Source: an uncultured bacterium
Lineage (GTDB): Bacteria; Verrucomicrobiota; Lentisphaeria; Victivallales; Victivallaceae
NCBI GenBank assembly: GCA_900551245.1
Contig: URVC01000054.1
Location: 1-33,341, forward strand
Reading direction: 5' to 3'
DNA: 33,341 bases
The notes under the pieces are model-generated. The model made no database searches, was not told where the DNA came from, and saw only the letters and a program-made list of their open reading frames with translations. The position numbers were made by a program, and so were the translations under genes. How positions within the stretch are numbered: the first letter of the stretch is position 1; each line of letters begins with the position of its first letter. Shown here piece by piece: positions 1-7,825 of the stretch.

Positions 1-454
1 GATGATACTGCGCATAGATGAACTTACCGGTGAATTCGAAGTTTTTCGTCGCATACGACTCACCTTTGCGGATACGCACGGCGGCAAACCGTTCCAGCTC
101 CCGCATCCCGATCTCCATCGCTTTCCGGTGTGCTTCGACCAGACGCGAATCGAACAATGACATCACGGAAACGGATTTCTGCGCCGAACATTGGAAATCG
201 TAGAACCGCACCGCGTGAGGATTGTTTCGCGGCGTCAGTTTACCCCGGCTTTCCGGATGGAGATTCTGCTGGAAAAGCGAAAAAGCCTCCGGCTGAACGA
301 TAGCGCCGTCAAGATGAAACGCGGAGGCCAAACCGCCCCGCCAGACTCCTTCGACTCTGCCGTCCTCGCTGTAGTAATCATTATTGGCAAGGTGCTGACG
401 ATAGAAATCCGCACCTTTTCCACGTGTGGCTTTGATACTTGCCGCTGTAAACAA
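1..454 (-). CDS. MobF-family (TrwC/TraI-like) conjugative relaxase, N-terminal part, cut by the window edge
   Basis: 151 codons are present and the gene continues past base 1. The protein begins MFTAASIKATRGKGADFY. Tyr18 and the Tyr27-Tyr28 pair sit where MobF relaxases carry the tyrosines that cleave the oriT strand. Asp86 lies in a DFQCSAQKSVSV segment that matches the DLTFSAPKSVS motif of TrwC, whose Asp85 is catalytic. The last complete codon is His151, where the first metal-binding histidine is expected; the rest of the HUH triad and any helicase domain lie outside. The start is taken as TTG at 454 because a GGAAAGG ribosome site lies 4 nt upstream and a promoter (481-509) precedes it; a GTG further upstream is possible. 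MobF relaxases nick plasmid or integrative-element DNA to start conjugation. This gene marks a mobile element that extends leftwards. Confidence 0.85.
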   Translation of the reverse strand, partial: MFTAASIKATRGKGADFYRQHLANNDYYSEDGRVEGVWRGGLASAFHLDGAIVQPEAFSLFQQNLHPESRGKLTPRNNPHAVRFYDFQCSAQKSVSVMSLFDSRLVEAHRKAMEIGMRELERFAAVRIRKGESYATKNFEFTGKFIYAQYH

Positions 455-480
455 AATACCTTTCCACACACCCCGTATAC

Positions 481-509
481 AGAATATCACACCATCCGGA
501 GAAATGCAA
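481..509 (-). promoter_or_regulatory. Promoter of the relaxase gene
   Basis: On the minus strand TTGCAT (509-504) and TATTCT (486-481) are separated by 17 bp. Transcription would start about 20 nt before the TTG start codon at 454. The hairpin at 511-532 lies immediately upstream of the -35 box. Confidence 0.5.
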
Positions 510-510
510 A

Positions 511-598
511 CCGGAAAAACAAAGTTTTCCGGAAAGAGAGGGGAAAAGAACCGCAAAAACAGATTTTTGCAGACGTAATATCCTATCGTGCCGATAGG
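511..598. other. Three consecutive perfect hairpins upstream of the relaxase: candidate oriT/relaxase recognition region
   Basis: Three inverted repeats lie in 88 bp: CCGGAAAA/TTTTCCGG (511-518 and 525-532), GCAAAAA/TTTTTGC (553-559 and 564-570) and CCTATCG/CGATAGG (582-588 and 592-598). MobF relaxases bind a hairpin beside the nic site, usually near their own gene. The middle hairpin GCAAAAACAGATTTTTGC resembles the F-plasmid oriT stem, and the third is followed by CGTATT, as the R388 IR2 hairpin is followed by GTATT. The nic position is not determined. Simple transcriptional control of the relaxase is the alternative. Confidence 0.45.
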
Positions 599-625
599 CG
601 TATTTCCGGTTGCTCTCCGTTGCGG

Positions 626-689
626 TTTGTTGCGTAATTTTGTAAATGCTGTTTCTGATATGCAAAATTACGCGATATTACGCAACAAA
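626..689. repeat. Nested inverted and direct repeat (ATTACGC units)
   Basis: TTTGTTGCGTAAT (626-638) is perfectly repeated inverted at 677-689 (13 bp). In addition GCGTAATTTTG (632-642) pairs with CAAAATTACGC (663-673), so the right side holds two ATTACGC copies 10 bp apart (667-673 and 677-683). One-turn spacing with an inverted partner suggests a protein-binding site such as a recombinase core, iteron or operator. It lies between the candidate oriT and the AAA gene. Confidence 0.6.
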
Positions 690-805
690 ACGCATACATG
701 AAAAGATGCGAGATACTGAATAAATTCGCAAAAGCATCCTCCGGGACGCCATGAAATACCCCCGTTGTAACGGAACACGAATGGAAGAGGATTTCTTCCG
801 TCTCC

Positions 806-833
806 TTGAATTTCGGCGTTGACAGAGTATATT
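806..833 (+). promoter_or_regulatory. Promoter of the AAA/PD-(D/E)XK gene
   Basis: TTGAAT (806-811), 16-bp spacer, TATATT (828-833). The start codon is at 860, preceded by GGGAGGT (844-850). Confidence 0.45.
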
Positions 834-844
834 GAATTTCGGCG
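806..844 (+). repeat. 13-bp direct repeat around the promoter of the AAA/PD-(D/E)XK gene
   Basis: TTGAATTTCGGCG occurs at 806-818 and again at 832-844, a 26-bp period. The first copy contains the -35 box and the second runs from the -10 box to the ribosome-binding site of the next gene. Confidence 0.75.
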
Positions 845-859
845 GGAGGTTATGGTTAT

Positions 860-2431
860 ATGAAGAAAATTACAAGCAGTGTTTACACTTTTGAAGATAT
901 CATTAAGGATGAGTTTCTTTATATCGATAAAACTGAATTCATCTGGTCGCTTATCAGTCAGGGAAAGGCTATGTATTTCCTGTCCCGTCCGCGTCGCTTC
1001 GGCAAGTCGCTGACCGTCTCCACTCTCAAAGCGGTTTTTCAGGGCAAAAAAGAACTCTTCAAGGGGCTGGCTATTTATGACAAGCCTTATGATTGGAAGC
1101 CCTATCCCGTGATTCACTTGAGTTTCGGAGATTACAGCATTGTTTCTGATCCGGAAAAGGAGTTGCCCGAATATTTGCAGGCTAAACTTCAGGAAATTGC
1201 ATCCGCCTATTCCATTTCATTGACCAAACCAACACCGGGTCTTTGTTTTGGAGAATTGATTGATTGTCTGGCTAAAAATGACCAGGTGGTAATTCTTGTC
1301 GATGAATATGACAAGCCGATTCTGGATAATATCACAAGCCCGCAAATAGCGCAGATTCAAAGAATCTTAAAAGGTTTTTTCAGTGTTCTCAAAGAGCGCA
1401 ATGCCAAAGAACGTTTTCTGTTTATTACCGGGGTCAGCAAATTTTGCCATGTTTCGTTGTTTTCCGATCTCAATAATTTGACAGATATTTCCATGCAGCG
1501 GGATTACGCCACGATGTTCGGGTATACCCAGGAAGAGTTCGAAAAATACTTTGCTGACCGTATTGAATTTGCCTGCCAGCAATTGAAACTGTCGCGAGAA
1601 GAACTCCTGCCGGAAATTAAACAGTGGTATGACGGTTATAGATTTCATGCGAAAGCTGAATCTGTTTACAATCCGGTTTCATTGGCTCAGTTTTTTACGA
1701 ACGATGCCGAATTCAACAACTACTGGTTTTCTACGGGAACACCTTCGTTTCTGATGGAATTGATTAAAACAACACGATTTGATTTTGAAAATGTGTTGTC
1801 TCGTCCGGTATCTGCTGTCGCATTTGAAGCATTTGAGATCGATAAAATTGACCCATTGTCCCTTTTGTTGCAAACGGGTTATCTGACAATTAAGTCCCTT
1901 GAGAAAAAATTCAATATGCCATGGTATTGGCTTGATTTTCCCAATCGAGAGGTTAGTGTATCTTTCAACACCTATCTCCTGAATACCTATGTCGAAAAAT
2001 CCAGAAGTGATGTTACAAATTTCTGTGAATTGTTGGCAGATGCCATGGTTAATGGCAAGACAGATCAGCTTCGCAAAGTTTTGGAAACTTTCTTCGCAGG
2101 AATCTCATATGATGTACATCACAAAGATGAGAGCAATTTTCAGAATATCTTCTTTGCTATTTTCCGCTTGCTTGGTTATTACATCACTGCAGAATCACGT
2201 ACAAGTGATGGTAGGATTGATGCCGTATGTGAAACAGCCCATTGGGTGTATCTATTTGAATTTAAACTCAATAAAGACGATTCTGCATTGAAGCAGATTA
2301 AAGAAAAGGAGTATTTCAAGCCTCATCTGCTGTCGCGCAAACGAATTATGTTGATCGGCGTAAACTTCGATACAGAATCCGGAAAACTTTTCGGTTGGAA
2401 AAATGAAGAGTATCTGCAGCAGAGATATTGA
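860..2431 (+). CDS. AAA-ATPase-like protein with C-terminal PD-(D/E)XK nuclease domain
   Basis: The 523-aa protein matches the AAA-ATPase_like/PDDEXK_9 family found in many copies in Bacteroidota, Lentisphaerota and related genomes. The N-terminus has the family opening (FEDIIKDEFLYIDKT) and a P-loop SRPRRFGKS at residues 42-50. A Walker B-like segment ILVDEYDKPIL follows near residues 149-159. The C-terminal ~100 residues carry DGRIDAV...YLFEFKL, whose D and E-x-K pattern fits a PD-(D/E)XK core. The biological role of this family is not established; mobile-element association and defence have both been suggested. The gene is visibly AT-richer than the genes to its right, which fits acquisition together with the relaxase element. 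The start at 860 is supported by GGGAGGT 9 nt upstream. Confidence 0.85.
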   Translation: MKKITSSVYTFEDIIKDEFLYIDKTEFIWSLISQGKAMYFLSRPRRFGKSLTVSTLKAVFQGKKELFKGLAIYDKPYDWKPYPVIHLSFGDYSIVSDPEKELPEYLQAKLQEIASAYSISLTKPTPGLCFGELIDCLAKNDQVVILVDEYDKPILDNITSPQIAQIQRILKGFFSVLKERNAKERFLFITGVSKFCHVSLFSDLNNLTDISMQRDYATMFGYTQEEFEKYFADRIEFACQQLKLSREELLPEIKQWYDGYRFHAKAESVYNPVSLAQFFTNDAEFNNYWFSTGTPSFLMELIKTTRFDFENVLSRPVSAVAFEAFEIDKIDPLSLLLQTGYLTIKSLEKKFNMPWYWLDFPNREVSVSFNTYLLNTYVEKSRSDVTNFCELLADAMVNGKTDQLRKVLETFFAGISYDVHHKDESNFQNIFFAIFRLLGYYITAESRTSDGRIDAVCETAHWVYLFEFKLNKDDSALKQIKEKEYFKPHLLSRKRIMLIGVNFDTESGKLFGWKNEEYLQQRY

Positions 2432-2613
2432 ATATTGAGAAAATTCTCAAGAAAATGTAAGGCTTTAGGATGAGTTTTTCCAAAAAATTTAGATAAAATG
2501 CAGGAATTGTCCTTGAGGAGCTAATAAAAATTGTGATAAAGAAAGAAGTATGCGGCATTTATGGATGTGTAAGCATGCCATTATAGGTGATTGATGCACG
2601 GAATATCAATCCA

Positions 2614-3684
2614 CTACTCTTCTTGCCAGTCCCGGCAAGAGTCACCAGTGACAAGGTAACCAGGAATGCGTTCTCGGTGCGGTTCGAAATTCCGGGTTCG
2701 TATCATTTCGTCCAGCAACTCCACCGCCCGGGCGCACAGCGAATCCGTTGCCTGCTCCATACGATCGAATTGCAGCGGTAGAGGAGCGAAAGTCTCCCCG
2801 AGATCAAAACTGGTGACACTCAAATCATTCGGTATGGAGAGCTTGCAGAAAGCGGCTTTCTGTATCAGGTTGCTTAAAAACACACTGTTTGTCGCAAAAA
2901 AGGCGGTCGGCCGCCGAGGTGATGACAGAAGAGTAATTACATCCGTGGAAATCCGACAATCGAAACTGTCGTAAATGATGTTGTTCTGCGGTTCATAAGT
3001 CAAACCAGCCTCATCCAGTGCCGCCCTAAAACCGGCAATACGTTCCTGCTGATCTAGGCAGGTTCGGAGATCATTTGCATAGATTACACCAATCCGTCGA
3101 TGACCGTGCCGGATCAGCATGGCCGTCGCTTCGCGGCTCGATTCGAAACACTCGTTGCCCACGAAGGAAAGCGAAGGCTCGCCGACTTCGCGGTTGATCT
3201 GCATCACCGGGACGGTTCGGCTCCATTCCAGCAGCAGCCGCTTCAAGGTCCCGGAAACCAGAGTCGGCATGTAGAGCACGCCGTCCGGCTCATCCTCCAG
3301 AACTCCCCTTACGACTTCGGTTTCCTGTTCCGCGGAAAGGCCGTAGATGGCCAGTTGCATGCGCATATTCAGTTTTTCCAGCGCCTCATAACAGGCGAAG
3401 ATGATCTTCCGGAACAACGGTTCGTCCTGGCCGGGCAGAACCAGCACGACGGTCCGCGAAGCGTTTCCGCAACCCGGCGCGGTACGATACAACCCCTTGT
3501 TCCGGACGCTTTCGATCACTCCCTCTTCCACCAGCATCTTCAATGCCGTATTCAGCGTGGCGAGACTGACCCGGTATTCTTTTTGCAGCGAACGGACCGA
3601 GTCGAGACGCGTTCCCGGCAGAAACGGTTCGAAGCGCCGCAGCAGCTGGTCATGCAGTTTACGGTATTTGGCCTGTTTGTCCAT
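2614..3684 (-). CDS. GntR/LacI-type transcriptional regulator (first of two paralogues bracketing the glycan locus)
   Basis: The 356-aa protein starts MDKQAKYRKLHDQLL. Residues 1-67 form a GntR-type winged helix (SVRSLQKEYRVSLATLNTAL), and the remainder is a LacI/periplasmic-binding-protein-like sensor (IGVIYANDLRT, SFVGNECFESS, SVTSFDLGETF). It should bind a sugar and switch transcription of neighbouring genes. The frame is open to 3756, but the promoter (-10 at 3728-3733) lies inside that extension, so the start must be 3684 or the ATG at 3693. Its close relative is the regulator at 13888-15081. It follows the alpha-galactosidase-like gene on the same strand but has its own promoter. The operator is unknown; two ACGGCCGC copies overlap its promoter. 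Confidence 0.85.
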   Translation of the reverse strand: MDKQAKYRKLHDQLLRRFEPFLPGTRLDSVRSLQKEYRVSLATLNTALKMLVEEGVIESVRNKGLYRTAPGCGNASRTVVLVLPGQDEPLFRKIIFACYEALEKLNMRMQLAIYGLSAEQETEVVRGVLEDEPDGVLYMPTLVSGTLKRLLLEWSRTVPVMQINREVGEPSLSFVGNECFESSREATAMLIRHGHRRIGVIYANDLRTCLDQQERIAGFRAALDEAGLTYEPQNNIIYDSFDCRISTDVITLLSSPRRPTAFFATNSVFLSNLIQKAAFCKLSIPNDLSVTSFDLGETFAPLPLQFDRMEQATDSLCARAVELLDEMIRTRNFEPHRERIPGYLVTGDSCRDWQEE

Positions 3685-3695
3685 ATATCCCATGA

Positions 3696-3707
3696 TTCGA
3701 TTCAGAA
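3696..3707. promoter_or_regulatory. Operator-like motif shared with the other bracketing regulator
   Basis: TTCGATTCAGAA lies a few bases upstream of the regulator start. The identical 12-mer, inverted, lies just upstream of the paralogous regulator gene (15086-15097). The overlapping CATGATTCGAT (3691-3701) recurs at 15290-15300. Autoregulation by paralogous repressors would explain this. Confidence 0.4.
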
Positions 3708-3727
3708 AGAGAACTGTTTCACTGCGC

Positions 3728-3756
3728 AATATATCCCGGACGGCCGCAAAAGTCAA
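3728..3756 (-). promoter_or_regulatory. Promoter of the GntR/LacI regulator at 2614-3684
   Basis: On the minus strand TTGACT (3756-3751), 17-bp spacer, TATATT (3733-3728). It fixes the start of the regulator downstream of about 3721. Confidence 0.7.
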
Positions 3757-3772
3757 CCTTTTTTACGGCCGC
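3740..3772. repeat. ACGGCCGC direct repeat flanking the -35 box
   Basis: ACGGCCGC occurs at 3740-3747 and 3765-3772, one copy in the promoter spacer and one just upstream of the -35 box. Each contains the palindrome CGGCCG. This placement fits a repressor site. Confidence 0.4.
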
Positions 3773-3784
3773 CGAAGCGAAAAA

Positions 3785-5680
3785 TCAGCAATCCGCCAAT
3801 TCGTAAAGCGAAAAAGCATAGGCGTCATGTTCGGAGAATACCGTCCGTTCGTTCTCCGGCCGGAACTCTCCGGAACCGAGCAGTTTCTTCCGCACTTTCA
3901 TTCCCGCCGGATCGAATGCGCAGCTCTGCTGCTCCGCGCCATGCCGGTAAACTCCGAGCCAGCCGCGCGCCCCTTCCGGTTCACGTGCCAGGACCGCGCT
4001 CCAGTTTCCCTTGCGGGGAACTTCGCCGATCGGAAGTACGAGACAATTTTTCCATTGTTCCCGCAAGGCTGCCGTCTGTTCAAAAAAGGTTTTCAGTTCG
4101 GCACGCCGTTGCGGAGACGTATCCGCCAGAAGTCCCCAGTACAGCGGCGTGGCGAAAACCGTGGTTCCGGCGATATAGTTGACGGAATATTCCGCCGCCT
4201 GGGGCATCATTTCCAGTTCAATACGGTGAGCCGGGACGAATTGAGCGGTCTGATGGAAATTTCCCAGCGCCATATACGGGTGATAGTAGCGGTGATCCGG
4301 ATAATTCCGGTCGCGGTTTTCAAGGAAAAACCGGCCGAAGTCCAATCCGAAATCGAAACCGGGCCGGTTGCGGCGCGTGATATCCATGGAAATCACAAGC
4401 CCCGGAATCTCCTGCTGCAATTCCTCCAGCAATCGCCGGTATGCTTCGTAATGAAGCTGGGCGTCGCCGCGCTGCGTATTGAATGCGGTCAACTGGTAAA
4501 GATCGAATTTGAAACGGCGAATGCCGAACTCCCGGTAGTAGCCGGTGAATTTATCCTTCATGAACCTGAAACATTCCGGTTCCAGCAGTTCCACCGGGCT
4601 GTAGCTGCGTTCGGCTCCGGCTCCGCCCTGCAGTTCCGTCTGCTGGAAGTCGTTGGTGCGCGCCAGCCAATTCCACTTCGGCGGATCGAGCATGAAATCC
4701 CGTTCTTCGGTACCGTCCCACAGCAGCATTTTCGGATGCCGGATATCGAGTCCGAGCGGATTGGCCCATAAACCGAGTTCGACTCCCAGTTCTGCGGCTC
4801 TGGCGGCAAGGGCGGTAAACCGGGCCGGGAATTTTTTCGTATCGATCTCCCCCATGAATTCGCTGAAGTAACCGTCGTCGATGAATACCGTGGATACGCC
4901 GGATTCCGCCGCCAGCTCCAGTTCGCGCATGATGACCGGCTCCGTCACGTCCAGATGCAGGGCCGGCCAGGAGTTTGCCAGAACCTCCATGCGGTCAAGC
5001 CTGCCGTATCGTTCACGCTGGTAACGCTGCAGCCCGAAGTCGTCCCGCAACCCGACGACAACGCCGTAAGCGCGGCGTTTTTCACCGCGCCGCAGGTTGT
5101 CGAAGCCAAGCCCGACCATTTCAAGGCGGCCCTCTCCGGGAATCCACAGAAAGTCATATTCTCCTTTGATCGGCCGCGAATCCGGCATCGGCGCTTCCTT
5201 GTAGATGAAGAACCGGTCCGTCAGGAAATAGCCGCCGACATTTTTCCCGGGCCGGGCCTGACGGCGGAGCAGACGGTGGTTGGAGTGGTCGGTGCTGCTG
5301 AAAAAATCGACGCATTCCGCCTGTCCCGCTTCCGTTTCGAGAACAAGATTGAGCAGCGTGGAGTAATACATCGCCGCATGATCGTTTTCGGTCGAAAAAA
5401 CATCATAATACCGGAAAGCTCCGGCCGTCCGGTAAAAAAACAGATGCCGTTCCAACCGGATATCGCCGACCCGGTAATTCAGCAGAATTTCATTGTTCAG
5501 TTCTTCCATGCCGAGAAAGCTGATTTCGCCCAGGAGCTTCCGGTCCGCCGTGATCTCCTGCGGAGCGGAAACGCATAGATTCAAGCCGCTGCGGCGGTCC
5601 CGGAATTTTTTCAGAGTGAAAAACGGTTCCGGCGCAATTTCAATCTCGATCCGGTCATTTTGATAATGCAAGGTTTCCAT
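3785..5680 (-). CDS. Alpha-galactosidase-like glycoside hydrolase (clan D, GH36-type), cytoplasmic
   Basis: The 631-aa protein has no signal peptide, so it should act inside the cell. An N-terminal beta-sandwich (about 1-235) is followed by a TIM barrel with VFIDDGYF, LGLWANPLGLD and the nucleophile region IRRFKFDLYQ, in which Asp393 matches the GH36 K-x-D nucleophile. Asp433 in ISMDITRRNRPG is a second conserved acid, and an FFLENRD segment follows; the usual GH36 acid/base motif is not obvious. A C-terminal beta-domain ends the protein. It starts 19 nt after the SSS transporter gene and is surely co-transcribed, so it probably cleaves an imported alpha-linked sugar. The galactose specificity is inferred from the fold only. 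The ribosome site (GGGAA) is weak, suggesting translational coupling. Confidence 0.75.
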   Translation of the reverse strand: METLHYQNDRIEIEIAPEPFFTLKKFRDRRSGLNLCVSAPQEITADRKLLGEISFLGMEELNNEILLNYRVGDIRLERHLFFYRTAGAFRYYDVFSTENDHAAMYYSTLLNLVLETEAGQAECVDFFSSTDHSNHRLLRRQARPGKNVGGYFLTDRFFIYKEAPMPDSRPIKGEYDFLWIPGEGRLEMVGLGFDNLRRGEKRRAYGVVVGLRDDFGLQRYQRERYGRLDRMEVLANSWPALHLDVTEPVIMRELELAAESGVSTVFIDDGYFSEFMGEIDTKKFPARFTALAARAAELGVELGLWANPLGLDIRHPKMLLWDGTEERDFMLDPPKWNWLARTNDFQQTELQGGAGAERSYSPVELLEPECFRFMKDKFTGYYREFGIRRFKFDLYQLTAFNTQRGDAQLHYEAYRRLLEELQQEIPGLVISMDITRRNRPGFDFGLDFGRFFLENRDRNYPDHRYYHPYMALGNFHQTAQFVPAHRIELEMMPQAAEYSVNYIAGTTVFATPLYWGLLADTSPQRRAELKTFFEQTAALREQWKNCLVLPIGEVPRKGNWSAVLAREPEGARGWLGVYRHGAEQQSCAFDPAGMKVRKKLLGSGEFRPENERTVFSEHDAYAFSLYELADC

Positions 5681-5699
5681 GTCAATTCCCGTTGGGTTG

Positions 5700-7721
5700 T
5701 TATTCTCCGGCGTTCCGCCCGTTCACGACGCGGCCGTCGTCCGCCATATCGCGTTTCATGGTCGAAAGCGTGCGGAACATGTCGAAGATGTCCGAGATCC
5801 CCCCCCACAGGAACCAGATGGTCGCGCCGATTCCGAGGATGAATCCGAACATCACGTAAAATCTCCAAAATTCCAACCAGGCAATATCCGGCAGCCCGAA
5901 AGAGAGCTGCGCCACCGTGCCGCCGATGAAGATGAGGAACCACAGCATCGTCCACGCCGTGCTGGCGAAGAAGATCACCTTGTCGCCGAAGGTGAATTCG
6001 TCGGTGAGCCCGAGCGTCCGCAGGATGCGACCGAGGGGTTTCTGTTGAACAATCACATGCTCATTGGTCTTGTCATAAATGCCACGATGCAACATCTGTT
6101 CCAGATTGAATCCGGGCAGGCGATGGATCTTCCTGTCGAGCCAGGAAACGCCGAAGTAGAGCAGGAATCCGATCAAAGTCGCATAGAACGCAATATACTG
6201 TCCGTTGAGCGGAAAACGCTCAAGGTTGCCGCCGATCCAGTTCCAGCCGGTCGCCTGATAAAAACCTTCCGAGATATTCGGCCACACCTGTTGCAGCAGG
6301 ATGCCTCCCACAGAAAGCGCAGAACCGGCGATCATCGCCACCCATGCGCCCAGCGTGGTTCCCATGCGCGTATAAAGGCCGCCGATGATCACGGCTCCCG
6401 CACCGCCGGTGAAGATGGCGCCGGTAATCTGGAAAAACAGGAAAATGTATTCGGTCTGCTTGAACAGGTAACTGAAGAAGAAGGCGAAAACGCCGACAAA
6501 TATGATCGACAGCCGCAGCAGCAGGATGTGCTGCTTTTCCGTAAACGGCTTCTTCCGGAACGGCAGAATTACGTCCTGAATCAGGATGCTGCCCCAACTG
6601 TGCAGATAGGAGTCGTCCGTACTGAGCATCGCGGCGAACATGACTGCGGCGAAAATACCGACCATTCCGATCGGCAGGACTTCCTTCAGGAACAGCGGCA
6701 CTCTGGCCTGAACGGCGTTCTGACCGCCGAGCTGCATGAGTTCCCCATTCACTTCCGCCGCCTGAGCGGCGAAATCCGCGTGATGGAAAAACGTGAATGC
6801 GCAGATCGGAATGAAGATCATCAAGGCGACCTGCACGAGCTGCCGCCACGTCGCCAGGAAGCGCGACATTTTGGCTTCGTGAGCGCTTTTAGCTGAAACA
6901 TTGTACTGACCGCCACCCTGCCATGCGCCCTGCGTCATCAGCATGATCGCGATTCCAACCAGGAAATACCAGATATTGAAATCCTCTATCTGAGTCGTAT
7001 TATATGGATTGAACAACGATTGCCCCGGATTAGAGATCTCAAAATTGGCCAGCGTCTCAAAAATCGCATCCCAGCTAAAGTTGAAAACCATGTAGATCAT
7101 GAGGAGCAAAAAGGCGATATTGCAAAACTGGCCTTGAATAAAATCAGTAACCATGAGCGCAACCTGACCTCCAAAAATTGCAAAAACGACTCCCAGTCCA
7201 AGAGCTAAGAGAAGCAGACATGGATAAGTGCCGAAATCAAAAGCAATTCCGGGCAACCGGAAGGTTTCCGGCAGCTTGCAGAAATAGATGAAAAATTTGA
7301 CAGATACCGCAGGGAAAATACCGTAGTTTAATATCCCGGATAGCCAACCAAGAATGCCGGAAAAAACTCGAAAATTACGGCTATAACGCACCTCGAAAAA
7401 TTGAGCCAAAGTCAGACAGCGTGTTTCCCGCAGTCGATAATAGACAAAACCGGTGATGGAAATGGCAAGGCCGATCGGCCCGGTGAGAAATCCCCACCAG
7501 ACCGCAGTAAAACCGGCGGCATAATACTGCTCGAATGAGCCGACAATCGTAATCGCGCCGATTCCGGCGATTCCGGAAGTAACCGTCAGCAGATACCGCC
7601 GCGCGCATCGGCTGGCGGCCAGAAAGTCGGCCGTGCTTTTCACGTATCGCTGACACATGCAGAGCACGCCGCACAGGCCGATGATCAGTGCTCCGACGAT
7701 CGTCCAATCTATCCAGTGCAT
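5700..7721 (-). CDS. Sodium:solute symporter (SSS/SLC5-like) for a sugar or glycan product
   Basis: The 673-aa protein is a polytopic membrane protein with roughly 14 or more hydrophobic segments. It begins WIDWTIVGALIIGLCGVL, followed by the SSS hallmark TADFLAASR and then SGIAGIGAITIVGSF in the region of the first sodium-site helices. MFAAMLSTDDSYLHSWGSI matches the conserved TM8 region of SSS transporters. It is longer than the usual 500-550 residues because of a C-terminal extension with two or three further membrane segments (about 595-650). The family couples sodium entry to uptake of sugars or small organic solutes. Its position between secreted GH123-like enzymes and a cytoplasmic alpha-galactosidase-like enzyme suggests import of their product. 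A terminator (7756-7796) lies just upstream, so expression may depend on read-through. Confidence 0.85.
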   Translation of the reverse strand: MHWIDWTIVGALIIGLCGVLCMCQRYVKSTADFLAASRCARRYLLTVTSGIAGIGAITIVGSFEQYYAAGFTAVWWGFLTGPIGLAISITGFVYYRLRETRCLTLAQFFEVRYSRNFRVFSGILGWLSGILNYGIFPAVSVKFFIYFCKLPETFRLPGIAFDFGTYPCLLLLALGLGVVFAIFGGQVALMVTDFIQGQFCNIAFLLLMIYMVFNFSWDAIFETLANFEISNPGQSLFNPYNTTQIEDFNIWYFLVGIAIMLMTQGAWQGGGQYNVSAKSAHEAKMSRFLATWRQLVQVALMIFIPICAFTFFHHADFAAQAAEVNGELMQLGGQNAVQARVPLFLKEVLPIGMVGIFAAVMFAAMLSTDDSYLHSWGSILIQDVILPFRKKPFTEKQHILLLRLSIIFVGVFAFFFSYLFKQTEYIFLFFQITGAIFTGGAGAVIIGGLYTRMGTTLGAWVAMIAGSALSVGGILLQQVWPNISEGFYQATGWNWIGGNLERFPLNGQYIAFYATLIGFLLYFGVSWLDRKIHRLPGFNLEQMLHRGIYDKTNEHVIVQQKPLGRILRTLGLTDEFTFGDKVIFFASTAWTMLWFLIFIGGTVAQLSFGLPDIAWLEFWRFYVMFGFILGIGATIWFLWGGISDIFDMFRTLSTMKRDMADDGRVVNGRNAGE

Positions 7722-7755
7722 TCTATTTTTCTCTCTCCCAAAATGTTTGATATGT

Positions 7756-7796
7756 CAAAAAAATACGGCTTTCTCCGCAGCAGACAGAGCCGTATT
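7756..7796 (-). terminator. Intrinsic terminator/attenuator between the GH123-like gene and the symporter gene
   Basis: On the minus strand the stem AATACGGCT/AGCCGTATT (7796-7788 and 7770-7762), 17-nt loop, is followed by a T run (7763-7756). It begins 30 nt after the stop codon at 7826. No convincing promoter was seen between it and the symporter start at 7721, so it may trim expression rather than end the operon. Confidence 0.7.
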
Positions 7797-7825
7797 GCAA
7801 ACAGCGCCCTAATGGCGGTGTTTTC

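Noticed and set aside
191..637. Plus-strand open frame over the relaxase start and hairpin region
   Set aside because: It covers the relaxase in antisense and runs through three hairpins; no protein features.
668..1117. Minus-strand open frame overlapping the AAA gene start
   Set aside because: Antisense shadow across a promoter and a clear P-loop gene.
2435..2450. TTGAGA-AAAT-TCTCAA hairpin after the AAA gene as a terminator
   Set aside because: The stem is only 6 bp and AT-rich, and no T run follows.
3685..3756. N-terminal extension of the regulator to 3756
   Set aside because: A good -35/-10 promoter lies within it, so it would not be transcribed.
5679..6896. Plus-strand open frame of 405 codons opposite the symporter
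   Set aside because: Highly charged, low-information translation, antisense to an obvious membrane transporter.
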